From: an uncultured Bartonella sp.
GTDB taxonomy: Bacteria; Pseudomonadota; Alphaproteobacteria; Rhizobiales; Rhizobiaceae
Reading direction: 5' to 3'
Assembly (NCBI RefSeq): GCF_946479275.1
Contig: NZ_CAMLFE010000005.1
Span: 186,001 to 250,000, forward strand
DNA: 64,000 nucleotides
Both the position numbers and the translations under genes were made by a program. The notes beneath the pieces were generated by a model. The model was not told the origin of the DNA and ran no database searches. It saw only the letters and a program-made list of their open reading frames with translations. Of this stretch, positions 55,401 to 63,089 are shown piece by piece; within the stretch, counting starts at the first letter, position 1; every line of letters begins with the position of its first letter.

Positions 55401-58400
55401 GTAATTGTATTTGAATCGCTCGTTAGCGAATTCTGAAAAGAATAGTTGTCATTACCTGACTGATCGGTAATATCGACTTTTGTTTCTACCTTTTGGAAGT
55501 AATATCTAGTGGTTCCGCTACCTTCCGTTATCGTCACACTACCGCCTTTGGCACGATTGAAGTTGAAATTATCAATTCTGCCTTCATTATTTGCGGTGCT
55601 GCCACCATCACTAATTGAAACTGTAGAATTAACAATGTCATTGAAATAATAAATATCATTCCAATTGGAACCATCGACAATCGTGATTGTTGAACTGTCT
55701 GTCCGGTTGAACAAATAATTGTCCTGTCCATCATCATCCTGAATATTGACAGTTACATTCGAAATATGGTCGGTAGCTGTATCATTATTGGTAGCAAAAT
55801 CGTAAGTATCGTCTACATAAGACCCTCTATAATTGTGAATATCGACTTTCGCATTCGCCGCATTGTGGAACGAGAATTTATCAGAATAGTTACCATAGTC
55901 GTCAATTTTTACTGTCGAGATAACCGAGCTGTTGGCATCTCCAAAATTGTTGAAATTATAGTTATCCCCACCGTAATCGTCCGAAATGGTAATATGAGCA
56001 CCGCCGGAAGCAGCGGCAGATGTCGCCTTCACATCATTGAAATTATAGTTGTCATATCCCGAATTACTGCCACCCTGATCTTTGATAGTAACAGTGTTGT
56101 CCTGATCAACCGTTATACGGTTGAAGTAATAGTTATCATAGCCACCACCATCGGTTATTGAAACCTTTGAATGGGAGTCATTGAAAAAGTAGTTATCGGC
56201 ATCGTTAGAATAATTATTGTTGAATGCAGAATCTACAATTGTGACCGAACCACCTTGCGTGCGTTCAAAATAATACTGGTCTTGACCGCTTTCGTCGGTG
56301 ATATTGACAGTTGTATTGGTGATATGATCTGTCGGGTTCTGACTACCCGTACCATGGGTAGCAAAATCATAAGTATTGTTGAGATATTGTGCTGTGTTAC
56401 GATTATCGAAGTAATCGTGAATGGTAATATCCGAGTCGGTTGCCTCATGGAACGTATAATCGTCGTCACCCGCTCCATGATCATCAATCTTCACCTTGCT
56501 GGTGATGTTATTGAAATGATAGTGGTCGGCGCCACCCGCGTCGGCAATAACGATATTTGCATCTGCTCCCGTGGCAAGCTCTGTTGCTTTGGTTCCGTTG
56601 AAATTATAATCGTCCGTATAATTGCTATCGCTGTTATCGGTAATTTTAATTGTATTATCAGCCGATGTTGTAGAATCGCTGAAATCATATTTATCAGCGC
56701 CATCCTTATCGGTAATATCGACTTTCGTGTCGGCAGCCGAAAAATGATATTCGTCAGCTGCCAGTGTTCTGTCGCTTGGACTTCCAACACCGGTGTCCTT
56801 GATGGTTACAGATCCACCGGTCGTGCGATCGAAGTTATAAAGATCATTGCCATGCTCATCGGCGATAGCAACGGTCGTATCTTTAATATGATCAGTGGCG
56901 GATTCATTATTATCCTTTAGCGTTGCAAAGTCATAAATGTCGTTGCCACCAAGATAGATGCCATCGTTTTTATTGTTAATGGTAATATCGGATTTTTTAG
57001 CATCGTGGAATGTATAATAGTTGTCGCCCGAGCCAATATCATCAATGTGGACTTTGCTTTGAACCCTGTCAAAGTGATATTCGTCCTTTCCGCCATTATC
57101 CGTGATCGAAATATTCGCGGCATCGCCTTCTGCCATGCTAGCCGATGTTACATCATTGAAATTATAAATATCATTGGCGGTACCATAATCCTTGATCTTG
57201 ATTGTGTTATCCGCACTCGTATTTGCATGATCAAAGGAATATTTATCAGCACCATCCTTATCGGTAATATCGATTTTTGTATCGGCACCCGAAAAATGAT
57301 ACTCGTCCTCGGCTGCATCTTTTGCGCTGATCACGCCTTCGTCATCAATCGTAACAGAACCACCTTTTGTGCGGTCAAATTGATATTTGTCACTGCCGTT
57401 TTCATCAAGAATAGTAACAATGGAATTCTCGACATGATCGTCTGCTTTTGAATTTTCAGCCGTCAAAGTAGCAAAATCATAGACATCGCTTCCGCTTAAA
57501 CTGTCACCATCATTAAGATCATTGATCGTAACATGATTGTCTTTGATATTATGAAACTGATAATGATCGTTACCGGCTGCTGAATCAATGATCTCTACGC
57601 GATTGATAGCCTTGTTGAAGTGGTAGAAATCACTTCCGCCTGAATCTGCAATCTTATTCACGCCTGTCGAGGATTCAAAATTATAGCTATCGTTCGATTC
57701 TCCTTTACCACTATCGACAATGGTATTATTGCCCGAAGAATTAACGAGATTATACGTATCTTCTCCTGCGCCGGCATATAACCGGTTATTACCGCTCGAG
57801 CCTGTAGTGACACCGGTGTTCGGATCGGTCATTTGTATGTTGAAGATGTTATTGCCATCGCGCCCGTCAAAATAATAAGAGGTCGCTGCATCACCGATCA
57901 AAAACTTGTCATCACCTTTGGTGCCGACAATCTCGGTAAAATTGTGCATTTCGGCAACATCATTATTGCCGTTATCGGTAACTTTGTTATTGGCAATATC
58001 GAATGTCAGACCAGGCAATACATTTGATCCCTGCTGTGTGGTAACAGGATAATCATCGCCATAGATCAGGCGGTTTGTGCCACCCTCGCCATCATATTTG
58101 ATATGGTTATTGAACTGTGAAGCATAAATCGTGTCGTTTCCGCTGCCACCATAGATTTCGCGGGCATTCGGCGTTTGCGGCAATACAATCGCGTGGTTTC
58201 CATTGATAACAGTATCCGGATGATCACCCACATACTGGTTGGTAAATTCGGACTTTGCTCTGGTTTCCTTGCCCTGGTCATCAACCCAGGTAATGTTGAC
58301 GTTATTGCCGTTATAATCGACATTGCCCTTATAGCTGACGAATATTTCGTTATCTTTAAGTTCGATACCGTATTTGGCAACGAAATCAGCGTATTGCGGG

Positions 58401-59563
58401 CTCCCCTTCCAGATAATAGTCATACCATCCGGAATTTGGCTGACATCCTTGATATGCTTGCCGGCAACAGATTCCCCGCCGACCAGCTGGTCGAAAGACA
58501 CAATACGTCCCAAACGACGATCCAGATTGTTCGGATTGTTTTCTGTATTGACCTGACCATATTTGAAAGCGCCGTTGTCGGCACGGACTGTAAAACCTTT
58601 TTCCTGATCGGCCTCATGACGTAAATCAAGAATAGCCGGCTCACCATATTGGACGCCAAGATCAGGATTCGTACGTGCAGCAGGTGAACCGCCACCCAGA
58701 TGCCAGACGGTCGATTGTGTTCCATCCTCATTCTGGACAGTCGTTCTGGTGCTGTTTACCTGATAAAGGTTAGCCTTGTCGACAAAAGCCAACCCTGCAT
58801 TACCGGTGTTATCGCCATTACCACCGGTATGATCATTGTTGTTATCGTTATTACCACCATTGTGATCATTATTGTTATCGTTATTATTATTGTTTCCGCC
58901 ATTCCCTTCGTTATGGTTATGGCTACCACCACCATTATCAGGATTTACCGGCGTGGACGGTTCAGATGGCGTGGACGGTTCCGAGGGAGTTGGCGGCAAC
59001 ATAGGATTGGGCATCGGTTCCGAAGGAGACTGATTGGACAACGGAGCCCCGCCGCCGGCCGAGGTCGACGGAACAAAGCTTACTGTGTCATCAAGTATCG
59101 AAGGCGGTGTGCCTAAAAAGTCGGCAACTGAAAGACGATCATCGCCTCTTCCGCTACTTTGTCCACCGACAACATCGTCATCGGCATTAAGATCGGTTGT
59201 TTCGCTTACCGGAGCATTCTGGACAACAGCAACGAGCGGATCGGCACTGGCATCAACCTTGGCATTATTTTCGCGAATTTCACTTAATTCCGGACCCGGT
59301 TCAATAAGGTCAGCACGTTGGAACAGTTCGTTGGATGAAACAACTGTACCATCCATAAACCTCAGGTTGAACAAATTTTCGTGCAGGGACGACATTTGCG
59401 CGGCCTGAACCAGCGTCAGTTCGGAGCCATCCTGCATACGAATGACAACGTCACTTCCGCGAATAATAATCTCGACCTGGGAAATCGCTAGCGGTACATC
59501 GTTATCCGAATAAGTATCAACAAGAACAGATACTCCGTCCTTTTGTGGAAAAGGTAGTTTCAT
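52472..59563 (-). CDS. Giant type I-secreted repeat protein, probable adhesin
   Basis: The 2,363-residue, strongly acidic product has no Sec signal. Residues ~1-120 form an N-terminal module (PLAISQVEIIIRGSDVVIRM) that may hold the protein in the cell envelope. A Pro/Ser and Asn/Gly/Asp/His linker (about 150-255) follows, then RTX-like stretches (GGSGNDTIYASQFNNHIKYD, GTKGDDKFLIG). Residues ~620-1660 carry a dense repeat of about 24 residues, scheme D-x-Y-x-F-x(6-10)-V-x-I-x-D-x-G-x-D, grouped into about five super-repeats of ~180-220 residues. The C-terminal ~570 residues have further GxxDDxIxG-type calcium motifs (GSKFDDLIYGNEKDN, GTEGDDLIHF) expected near a type I secretion signal. It lies between HlyD-like and ABC genes. 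The ligand is unknown. Confidence 0.88.
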   Translation of the reverse strand: MKLPFPQKDGVSVLVDTYSDNDVPLAISQVEIIIRGSDVVIRMQDGSELTLVQAAQMSSLHENLFNLRFMDGTVVSSNELFQRADLIEPGPELSEIRENNAKVDASADPLVAVVQNAPVSETTDLNADDDVVGGQSSGRGDDRLSVADFLGTPPSILDDTVSFVPSTSAGGGAPLSNQSPSEPMPNPMLPPTPSEPSTPSEPSTPVNPDNGGGSHNHNEGNGGNNNNNDNNNDHNGGNNDNNNDHTGGNGDNTGNAGLAFVDKANLYQVNSTRTTVQNEDGTQSTVWHLGGGSPAARTNPDLGVQYGEPAILDLRHEADQEKGFTVRADNGAFKYGQVNTENNPNNLDRRLGRIVSFDQLVGGESVAGKHIKDVSQIPDGMTIIWKGSPQYADFVAKYGIELKDNEIFVSYKGNVDYNGNNVNITWVDDQGKETRAKSEFTNQYVGDHPDTVINGNHAIVLPQTPNAREIYGGSGNDTIYASQFNNHIKYDGEGGTNRLIYGDDYPVTTQQGSNVLPGLTFDIANNKVTDNGNNDVAEMHNFTEIVGTKGDDKFLIGDAATSYYFDGRDGNNIFNIQMTDPNTGVTTGSSGNNRLYAGAGEDTYNLVNSSGNNTIVDSGKGESNDSYNFESSTGVNKIADSGGSDFYHFNKAINRVEIIDSAAGNDHYQFHNIKDNHVTINDLNDGDSLSGSDVYDFATLTAENSKADDHVENSIVTILDENGSDKYQFDRTKGGSVTIDDEGVISAKDAAEDEYHFSGADTKIDITDKDGADKYSFDHANTSADNTIKIKDYGTANDIYNFNDVTSASMAEGDAANISITDNGGKDEYHFDRVQSKVHIDDIGSGDNYYTFHDAKKSDITINNKNDGIYLGGNDIYDFATLKDNNESATDHIKDTTVAIADEHGNDLYNFDRTTGGSVTIKDTGVGSPSDRTLAADEYHFSAADTKVDITDKDGADKYDFSDSTTSADNTIKITDNSDSNYTDDYNFNGTKATELATGADANIVIADAGGADHYHFNNITSKVKIDDHGAGDDDYTFHEATDSDITIHDYFDNRNTAQYLNNTYDFATHGTGSQNPTDHITNTTVNITDESGQDQYYFERTQGGSVTIVDSAFNNNYSNDADNYFFNDSHSKVSITDGGGYDNYYFNRITVDQDNTVTIKDQGGSNSGYDNYNFNDVKATSAAASGGAHITISDDYGGDNYNFNNFGDANSSVISTVKIDDYGNYSDKFSFHNAANAKVDIHNYRGSYVDDTYDFATNNDTATDHISNVTVNIQDDDGQDNYLFNRTDSSTITIVDGSNWNDIYYFNDIVNSTVSISDGGSTANNEGRIDNFNFNRAKGGSVTITEGSGTTRYYFQKVETKVDITDQSGNDNYSFQNSLTSDSNTITIRDRDGADNYYFSGTDSTSFASGDNYNVSITDTGTGRNSYDFTSAHSKVYIYDSGRYDDSYNFTKVHNSIVTIVDTSYDNYAGDNYKFGDGTFAGRITNTVVNITDGGEADTYSFQYSDSGQADGERGTVTIVDNGTATSYSVDDTYLFSNSHLKTVDITEAEGSDTYNFTNSTIDKVTINDNGDNTTSNGVAGTDSYDFTGSANKETIIKDILGQSKYTFTNAGFVNKDGENVTASSTVKIIDGDSTDVYTFDHSKGVVNIIDGGNNLKTTQRRIQYDDNGHIKYTQTETDDGSVNVPTTTDSFSAQATDEFNFRYSSAKVNIQDGIFAGDDSGLAADDGNSDGNYYFQYSSGETTITNKGGLDKYYLGGSTGKFIVNGGTGTDILYVGKGYLVYDGGTRTDGGKENDWISFQDVLESTDANGNPVTNKVDPNGRTEGVYINLGANEKGYADNNKHNILSHDEHGAVLADGADKGHVSNVENVIGSKFDDLIYGNEKDNYFLATQGNDEYYGGEGSDTYYVGAPDIGGRIDGLFLRPDGTLDDAAADYAQMAAWADPSNLVVTRDKVIIDLDHGYAKTLWKDAHNVQSQDTLHDFENAYGALFFRNDITGRWGTDGRFVGGYKGDTFYSVQNSSKDGISYFDGNDTRTVRGPKGGTLLTSDILRYDYVNDHGEYIHGVYVKMDTDASYSGTTVKGFTGFGEDNVAQGTQGKDIFKSIGTIFGTKGDDIFEGSNAGGHSFDGVSGNDRFISHGGVASTYTNGAVLDYSKLTRREFLDVLMSDDQHGEITRGGGTEKDVLNNVNSIIGTEGDDLIHFTTNKQLSQSAFIGFDGGGGVNYMTKRQDTIGSIHDQIYNIGGGYKNVQGFSFIDSYKDTLNIDLDAFFKDFKTGTADSDGHYHAKFFLNGDPNSGDPNADIFNGIDKDGGWSWHKTADDGHGNETWSAFENDVNTGDTIEVTRGSKGDNHLQDSHPSIP
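54600..57580 (-). repeat. About five ~540-650-bp super-repeats in the giant adhesin gene
   Basis: Super-repeat borders recognised by the phrase (G/S)-G-x(2)-D-x-Y-x-F-H lie near 57575, 57040, 56480, 55900 and 55245. Each unit holds eight sub-repeats in fixed order, including YDFAT, DHI-x-N-T-x-V-x-I-x-D, RTxGGSVTI, TKVDITDKDGADKY and TSADNTIKI. The first two or three units are most alike. The later ones are increasingly divergent and slightly longer. Confidence 0.75.
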
Positions 59564-59678
59564 CTCGATATAACCCCTATAGACTCCAAAGCCCCAAAAT
59601 CAGTATAAACTCCACCCGACTAAAATATAGTTATAACCGGCTTCTTTAACAAGCTCAATTGCGACACAGTGCCCCGTC

Positions 59679-60968
59679 TCATTCACTGAAGACCACCGAC
59701 ATTCCATCAAGAAATGGTTTGAACAAATATTGAAGAAATGTCCGCTGCCCTGCCAATGCAAAAGTCTCGACCGTCATTCCCGGAAATATTTTCAATTTTT
59801 TGTTCTGTTTCGGATCCATTGTGACGGTAACTTCATAATAGCGCCCCCCTTTATCCTCTTCCCCGACAGCATCGGCACTGATCACAGACACTTTACCTTT
59901 CAGCGTCGGACTGTTGTAGTTGGATATTGCCAACACACGAACGCGCACATCCTGCCCCACCCACAAACGGTCGCGGTCTTGCGGATTGACCTTCACATCC
60001 GCAACCAATGGCACTTCACTTGGCGCAATTTCAAACATTTTTTCACCGGCTCTAAGCACCGCTCCGACGTGAGGCATGACAACCTGTTGAATAACGCCGT
60101 CAACCGGTGATACGATTTCCGAATTCTTTGCGCGCTGGCGACTTGCTTCCCACTGTGCCTTGGCAGTTTCAAGTTTTACCTGAACTTCTGCAAGCTGTTT
60201 ATTGGCATCTTCATTGAATTCGGTTCGATACATTGAAATTTTAAGCTTGGCCTCATCACGCGCTGCCGTCATCCCCGGAATTTTCGAGCGTGCGTCGGCA
60301 AGAGTGCTTAAAACTTTCTGATATTCGAGACGCCGCTGAACAAGTGTTGCTTCCGGTGCCGCGCCCCTTGCAACCAATGGTTCGAGCAGCTTGATATGCT
60401 CGTTTGAAAGCTGCATTTCCGCACCGAGATTTTCAATTGCGATCGCGTTCGACGCAAGCTGGGCCTCTTTTTGCTCATACTGGGTTTTGGCAATAGCAAC
60501 CGATTCATCCAATGCGCGCCGGCGTGCATTATATAAATCGGTTTCGTTTTGATAAATTTCGGCAAGTTTCGGGTTATTGGGTTTCGGCGGATTGAAATCC
60601 TTGCCGGCAAGCTCGGCACGCAACCGCTGTTCGCGCAGTTCATAAGCACGAAGAGCAATAAAATTGCTTTCATTATCTTCTGCAACTGTCAAGTTTTCAA
60701 CATTGGCGAGAACCTGCCCTGCCTTGACAGTTTCACCATTGGTTACAAGCAATTGCTTCAGTACCCCGCCTTCCGGATGTTGTATTTCAATATTGTGGCC
60801 TTCGACACGGATAATTCCGTGCCCGCGAACCAAGACGTCGAAAGGCCAGAAAGCAGCCCATAAAAACGCAGCAAGCACACAAAGGGCAAGCAACCATTTT
60901 CCTAATGAAATGGCTTTAAGCCCATTGACGAATTTTCCCCATTTACTGCGTTTTATTGTTATTTGCAT
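59679..60968 (-). CDS. HlyD-family periplasmic adaptor of type I secretion
   Basis: The ~429-residue product has one N-terminal transmembrane helix (LGKWLLALCVLAAFLWAAFW), a split biotinyl-lipoyl domain (VRGHGIIRVEGHNIEIQHPE, GGVLKQLLVTNGETVKAGQV and later SPVDGVIQQVVMPHVGAVLR), a long coiled-coil hairpin (about 100-290), and a C-terminal beta domain ending FKPFLDGMSVVFSE. It bridges the inner-membrane ABC exporter and the TolC-type channel. The ATG at 60968 overlaps the end of the MotB-like gene by 26 bases. A TTG at 61019 would lengthen it but adds no expected sequence. It precedes the giant adhesin gene by 115 bases. Confidence 0.92.
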   Translation of the reverse strand: MQITIKRSKWGKFVNGLKAISLGKWLLALCVLAAFLWAAFWPFDVLVRGHGIIRVEGHNIEIQHPEGGVLKQLLVTNGETVKAGQVLANVENLTVAEDNESNFIALRAYELREQRLRAELAGKDFNPPKPNNPKLAEIYQNETDLYNARRRALDESVAIAKTQYEQKEAQLASNAIAIENLGAEMQLSNEHIKLLEPLVARGAAPEATLVQRRLEYQKVLSTLADARSKIPGMTAARDEAKLKISMYRTEFNEDANKQLAEVQVKLETAKAQWEASRQRAKNSEIVSPVDGVIQQVVMPHVGAVLRAGEKMFEIAPSEVPLVADVKVNPQDRDRLWVGQDVRVRVLAISNYNSPTLKGKVSVISADAVGEEDKGGRYYEVTVTMDPKQNKKLKIFPGMTVETFALAGQRTFLQYLFKPFLDGMSVVFSE

Positions 60969-61611
60969 TGCTATCTTCAGTACGTAGTATGATATAGTCT
61001 TCAGTGTTATCCGGTACAATCAGATTATCAAATCTGATGTTTTTAATAATTGCACCCTCTTTTTGCAGAACCGCCATTGTTGCAACAGCGCGGTTGACCT
61101 GCATCAGCAAGGTGTCACCGGTTGAAACATTCACACTCCGCCCAACCGAATAAATTCTCAATTTGTCTGTTGAAAGCGCATTCTTGTTTCTCAGCGCCCA
61201 GGCACGGACTTCATTTTGCTGGACAGCAGTCAAATAGGTTCTGTTCAGTTCAACATTGATACGCAAGTCACCATCACGCGGTTTCAAAACTTCTGTATCA
61301 ACCATCACAAGCGGCAGATTGGCAGCAACTTGTTCGTTACTTGTTGTATCGTCAATGCCGCCATTCTTATTCAGCTTGTTTTCATTGGACATCGAAAATT
61401 TCGATTGATCGTCGATAACTGTCGGCGCCTTTTTCGACGCCTGTTCACTTTCGGATTTCTGGTTTCCCGCCTCATCTTCCGGACCGGCAATTTTAGATGT
61501 TGCAACAATAACCTGGAACAACATAGCCAGCAGAAGAAAAACCATCAGAAGAACGGTCAGCATATCGGCATAAGCAATCCAGATATTCTCACCACCACGT
61601 TTTTCTGCCAT
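60943..61611 (-). CDS. MotB/ExbD-like protein with periplasmic domain (SiiA-like)
   Basis: The 222-residue product has a short cytoplasmic start, then the single helix IWIAYADMLTVLLMVFLLLA. This AYAD-x-x-T segment matches the MotB helix, in which the Asp (here Asp16, Asp32 in E. coli MotB) carries the proton. A Glu/Lys/Ser-rich linker (about 40-95) leads to a periplasmic domain (about 100-210; INVELNRTYLTAVQQNEVRA, TLLMQVNRAVATMAVLQKEG) that looks like a reduced OmpA-type peptidoglycan-binding fold. It probably forms an ion-driven complex with the MotA-like protein of the same operon. The start is two bases after the TolC-like stop. SiiA of Salmonella SPI-4 has the same make-up. Confidence 0.82.
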   Translation of the reverse strand: MAEKRGGENIWIAYADMLTVLLMVFLLLAMLFQVIVATSKIAGPEDEAGNQKSESEQASKKAPTVIDDQSKFSMSNENKLNKNGGIDDTTSNEQVAANLPLVMVDTEVLKPRDGDLRINVELNRTYLTAVQQNEVRAWALRNKNALSTDKLRIYSVGRSVNVSTGDTLLMQVNRAVATMAVLQKEGAIIKNIRFDNLIVPDNTEDYIILRTEDSNANNNKTQ

Positions 61612-61613
61612 TA

Positions 61614-63086
61614 TTAACGCTCCACCAGCTGAAGAGCCTGAAGTCCTTCACGAGGCTTCCCAGCAAGGTAATAAATACTGAACACTGCACGCATGAAACC
61701 ATAACGGGCATCAATTGCATCTGTGCGCGAGGTAAAATACTCGGTTTCCGCAGTAATGAGATCAGACAATTTACGGTCGCCCAACCGGAATTCTTCCAGA
61801 TAAAGACCACGGGTCTTATCCGCTTCCTTGCTTGCCTCTTCACTGATTGTCCATTGCTGCGATGTGATATCAATGTCACCAAGGAGCGCGCGGACTTCAT
61901 CGTTTACCGTTGAACGTTCCTTGCCCAATTGTGCTTCATTGACATTGACCTGCGCATAGGCTTCGCGAATTTTTGCCTTCTTGGAAAGGTCAAAAATATC
62001 GAATGTCAGCTTGAGCTGGACACCGCCATCGGTATCCGACACATTGTAAAGATTATCAACGTTTTCCAAAGTACGTTTATAATCGATCGTAAGATCAAGC
62101 CGCGGCTTCAAACTAGCTTTGGCGCCAACAACATTTTTACGGCTCCCTTCAAGAGCTGCACCTCTGGCAAGAACCGCCGGGTTCTGGTCTGCTGCATTGA
62201 CGGCAACACTATCAAGGTCTCCGATATGAGGTAATGCCATACGTTTGGCGGGCAAAACTTCAACGTCCAGGCCAACCAGCGCATTCAACTTCTGATGAGC
62301 GCGAGATAATTTGAGCTCGATATCTTTTCGCCGGTTGATCGCATTACTCAAGGCCAGACGCCCGCGAACGGCATCCGATTGAGGCGAAATACCACCGGTC
62401 ACACTTTCACCGATTGTCTTGTTCAAAGCCGTAATTTTGTCGACATATCCGATAGCCGATTGCAACTGCTCGGTATAGGCCTGAACTGCCATATAAGCAT
62501 TGGCCGTATCATACATCACTGTCAGATCTTCAGCATGCTTGGCATGTCCACTCGCGCGCAAGTTGTAACTTGCCGCTTCCTTGTCGGCATCGCGACGACC
62601 AAAATCATAAATACTATAACGAACATCGACACCGGCAAAAGCAGTATCATCAAAGTCACGGTCACGGCTGGTGATACCACCGTCATAGCGAAGGTTCGGC
62701 GCCGTTAATTCCGCACCGACCGTGGGATAATATTTGGCTTTTGCCTGATCAAGACGACTCTCGGCAATATCAAGCTGGCTCTTTGCAACTTTAATCGTCC
62801 ACGAATAATCGGCAGCTTTTCTTAAAGCTTCGTCAAGCGTCAGTCTCTGTTTTTCGCGCTTTAAAACTTCCTTGGCTCTCGCTGTTGCCGGATTGTTTGC
62901 GTTTGCAACTTTCGGATCCTTGCTGATGGCAGGCTGATCATTTTTGTCAACAGCCTGAGTTGTCATTGTATCAACGTCAGCATGTGCAGCCGAATTCCTA
63001 TTCGACGCACAACCTGTAGAAACAATACTGCAGCTCACCAATAGGATTGACACCACACGTTTGATATTTTCTGAGCAATTCATCAT
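61614..63086 (-). CDS. TolC-family outer-membrane efflux lipoprotein
   Basis: The 490-residue product carries a lipoprotein signal (VVSILLVSCSIVSTGC, lipidated Cys near 27), a low-complexity segment, and two TolC-type repeats from RLTLDEALRKAADYSWTIKV (about 78). Its long helices, YDFGRRDADKEAASYNLRAS and YYPTVGAELTAPNLRYDG, are typical of the alpha-barrel and beta-barrel parts, and it ends YYLAGKPREGLQALQL. It would supply the outer-membrane channel for the giant adhesin. It starts three bases after the MotA-like gene and ends two bases before the MotB-like gene, so all three are tightly coupled. Confidence 0.9.
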   Translation of the reverse strand: MMNCSENIKRVVSILLVSCSIVSTGCASNRNSAAHADVDTMTTQAVDKNDQPAISKDPKVANANNPATARAKEVLKREKQRLTLDEALRKAADYSWTIKVAKSQLDIAESRLDQAKAKYYPTVGAELTAPNLRYDGGITSRDRDFDDTAFAGVDVRYSIYDFGRRDADKEAASYNLRASGHAKHAEDLTVMYDTANAYMAVQAYTEQLQSAIGYVDKITALNKTIGESVTGGISPQSDAVRGRLALSNAINRRKDIELKLSRAHQKLNALVGLDVEVLPAKRMALPHIGDLDSVAVNAADQNPAVLARGAALEGSRKNVVGAKASLKPRLDLTIDYKRTLENVDNLYNVSDTDGGVQLKLTFDIFDLSKKAKIREAYAQVNVNEAQLGKERSTVNDEVRALLGDIDITSQQWTISEEASKEADKTRGLYLEEFRLGDRKLSDLITAETEYFTSRTDAIDARYGFMRAVFSIYYLAGKPREGLQALQLVER

Positions 63087-63089
63087 GAA

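Noticed and set aside
56171-56920. 249-codon plus-strand frame rich in Ile and Val opposite the giant adhesin
   Set aside because: Complement of the Asp/Tyr/Asn repeats; no start signal and compositionally explained by the repeat.
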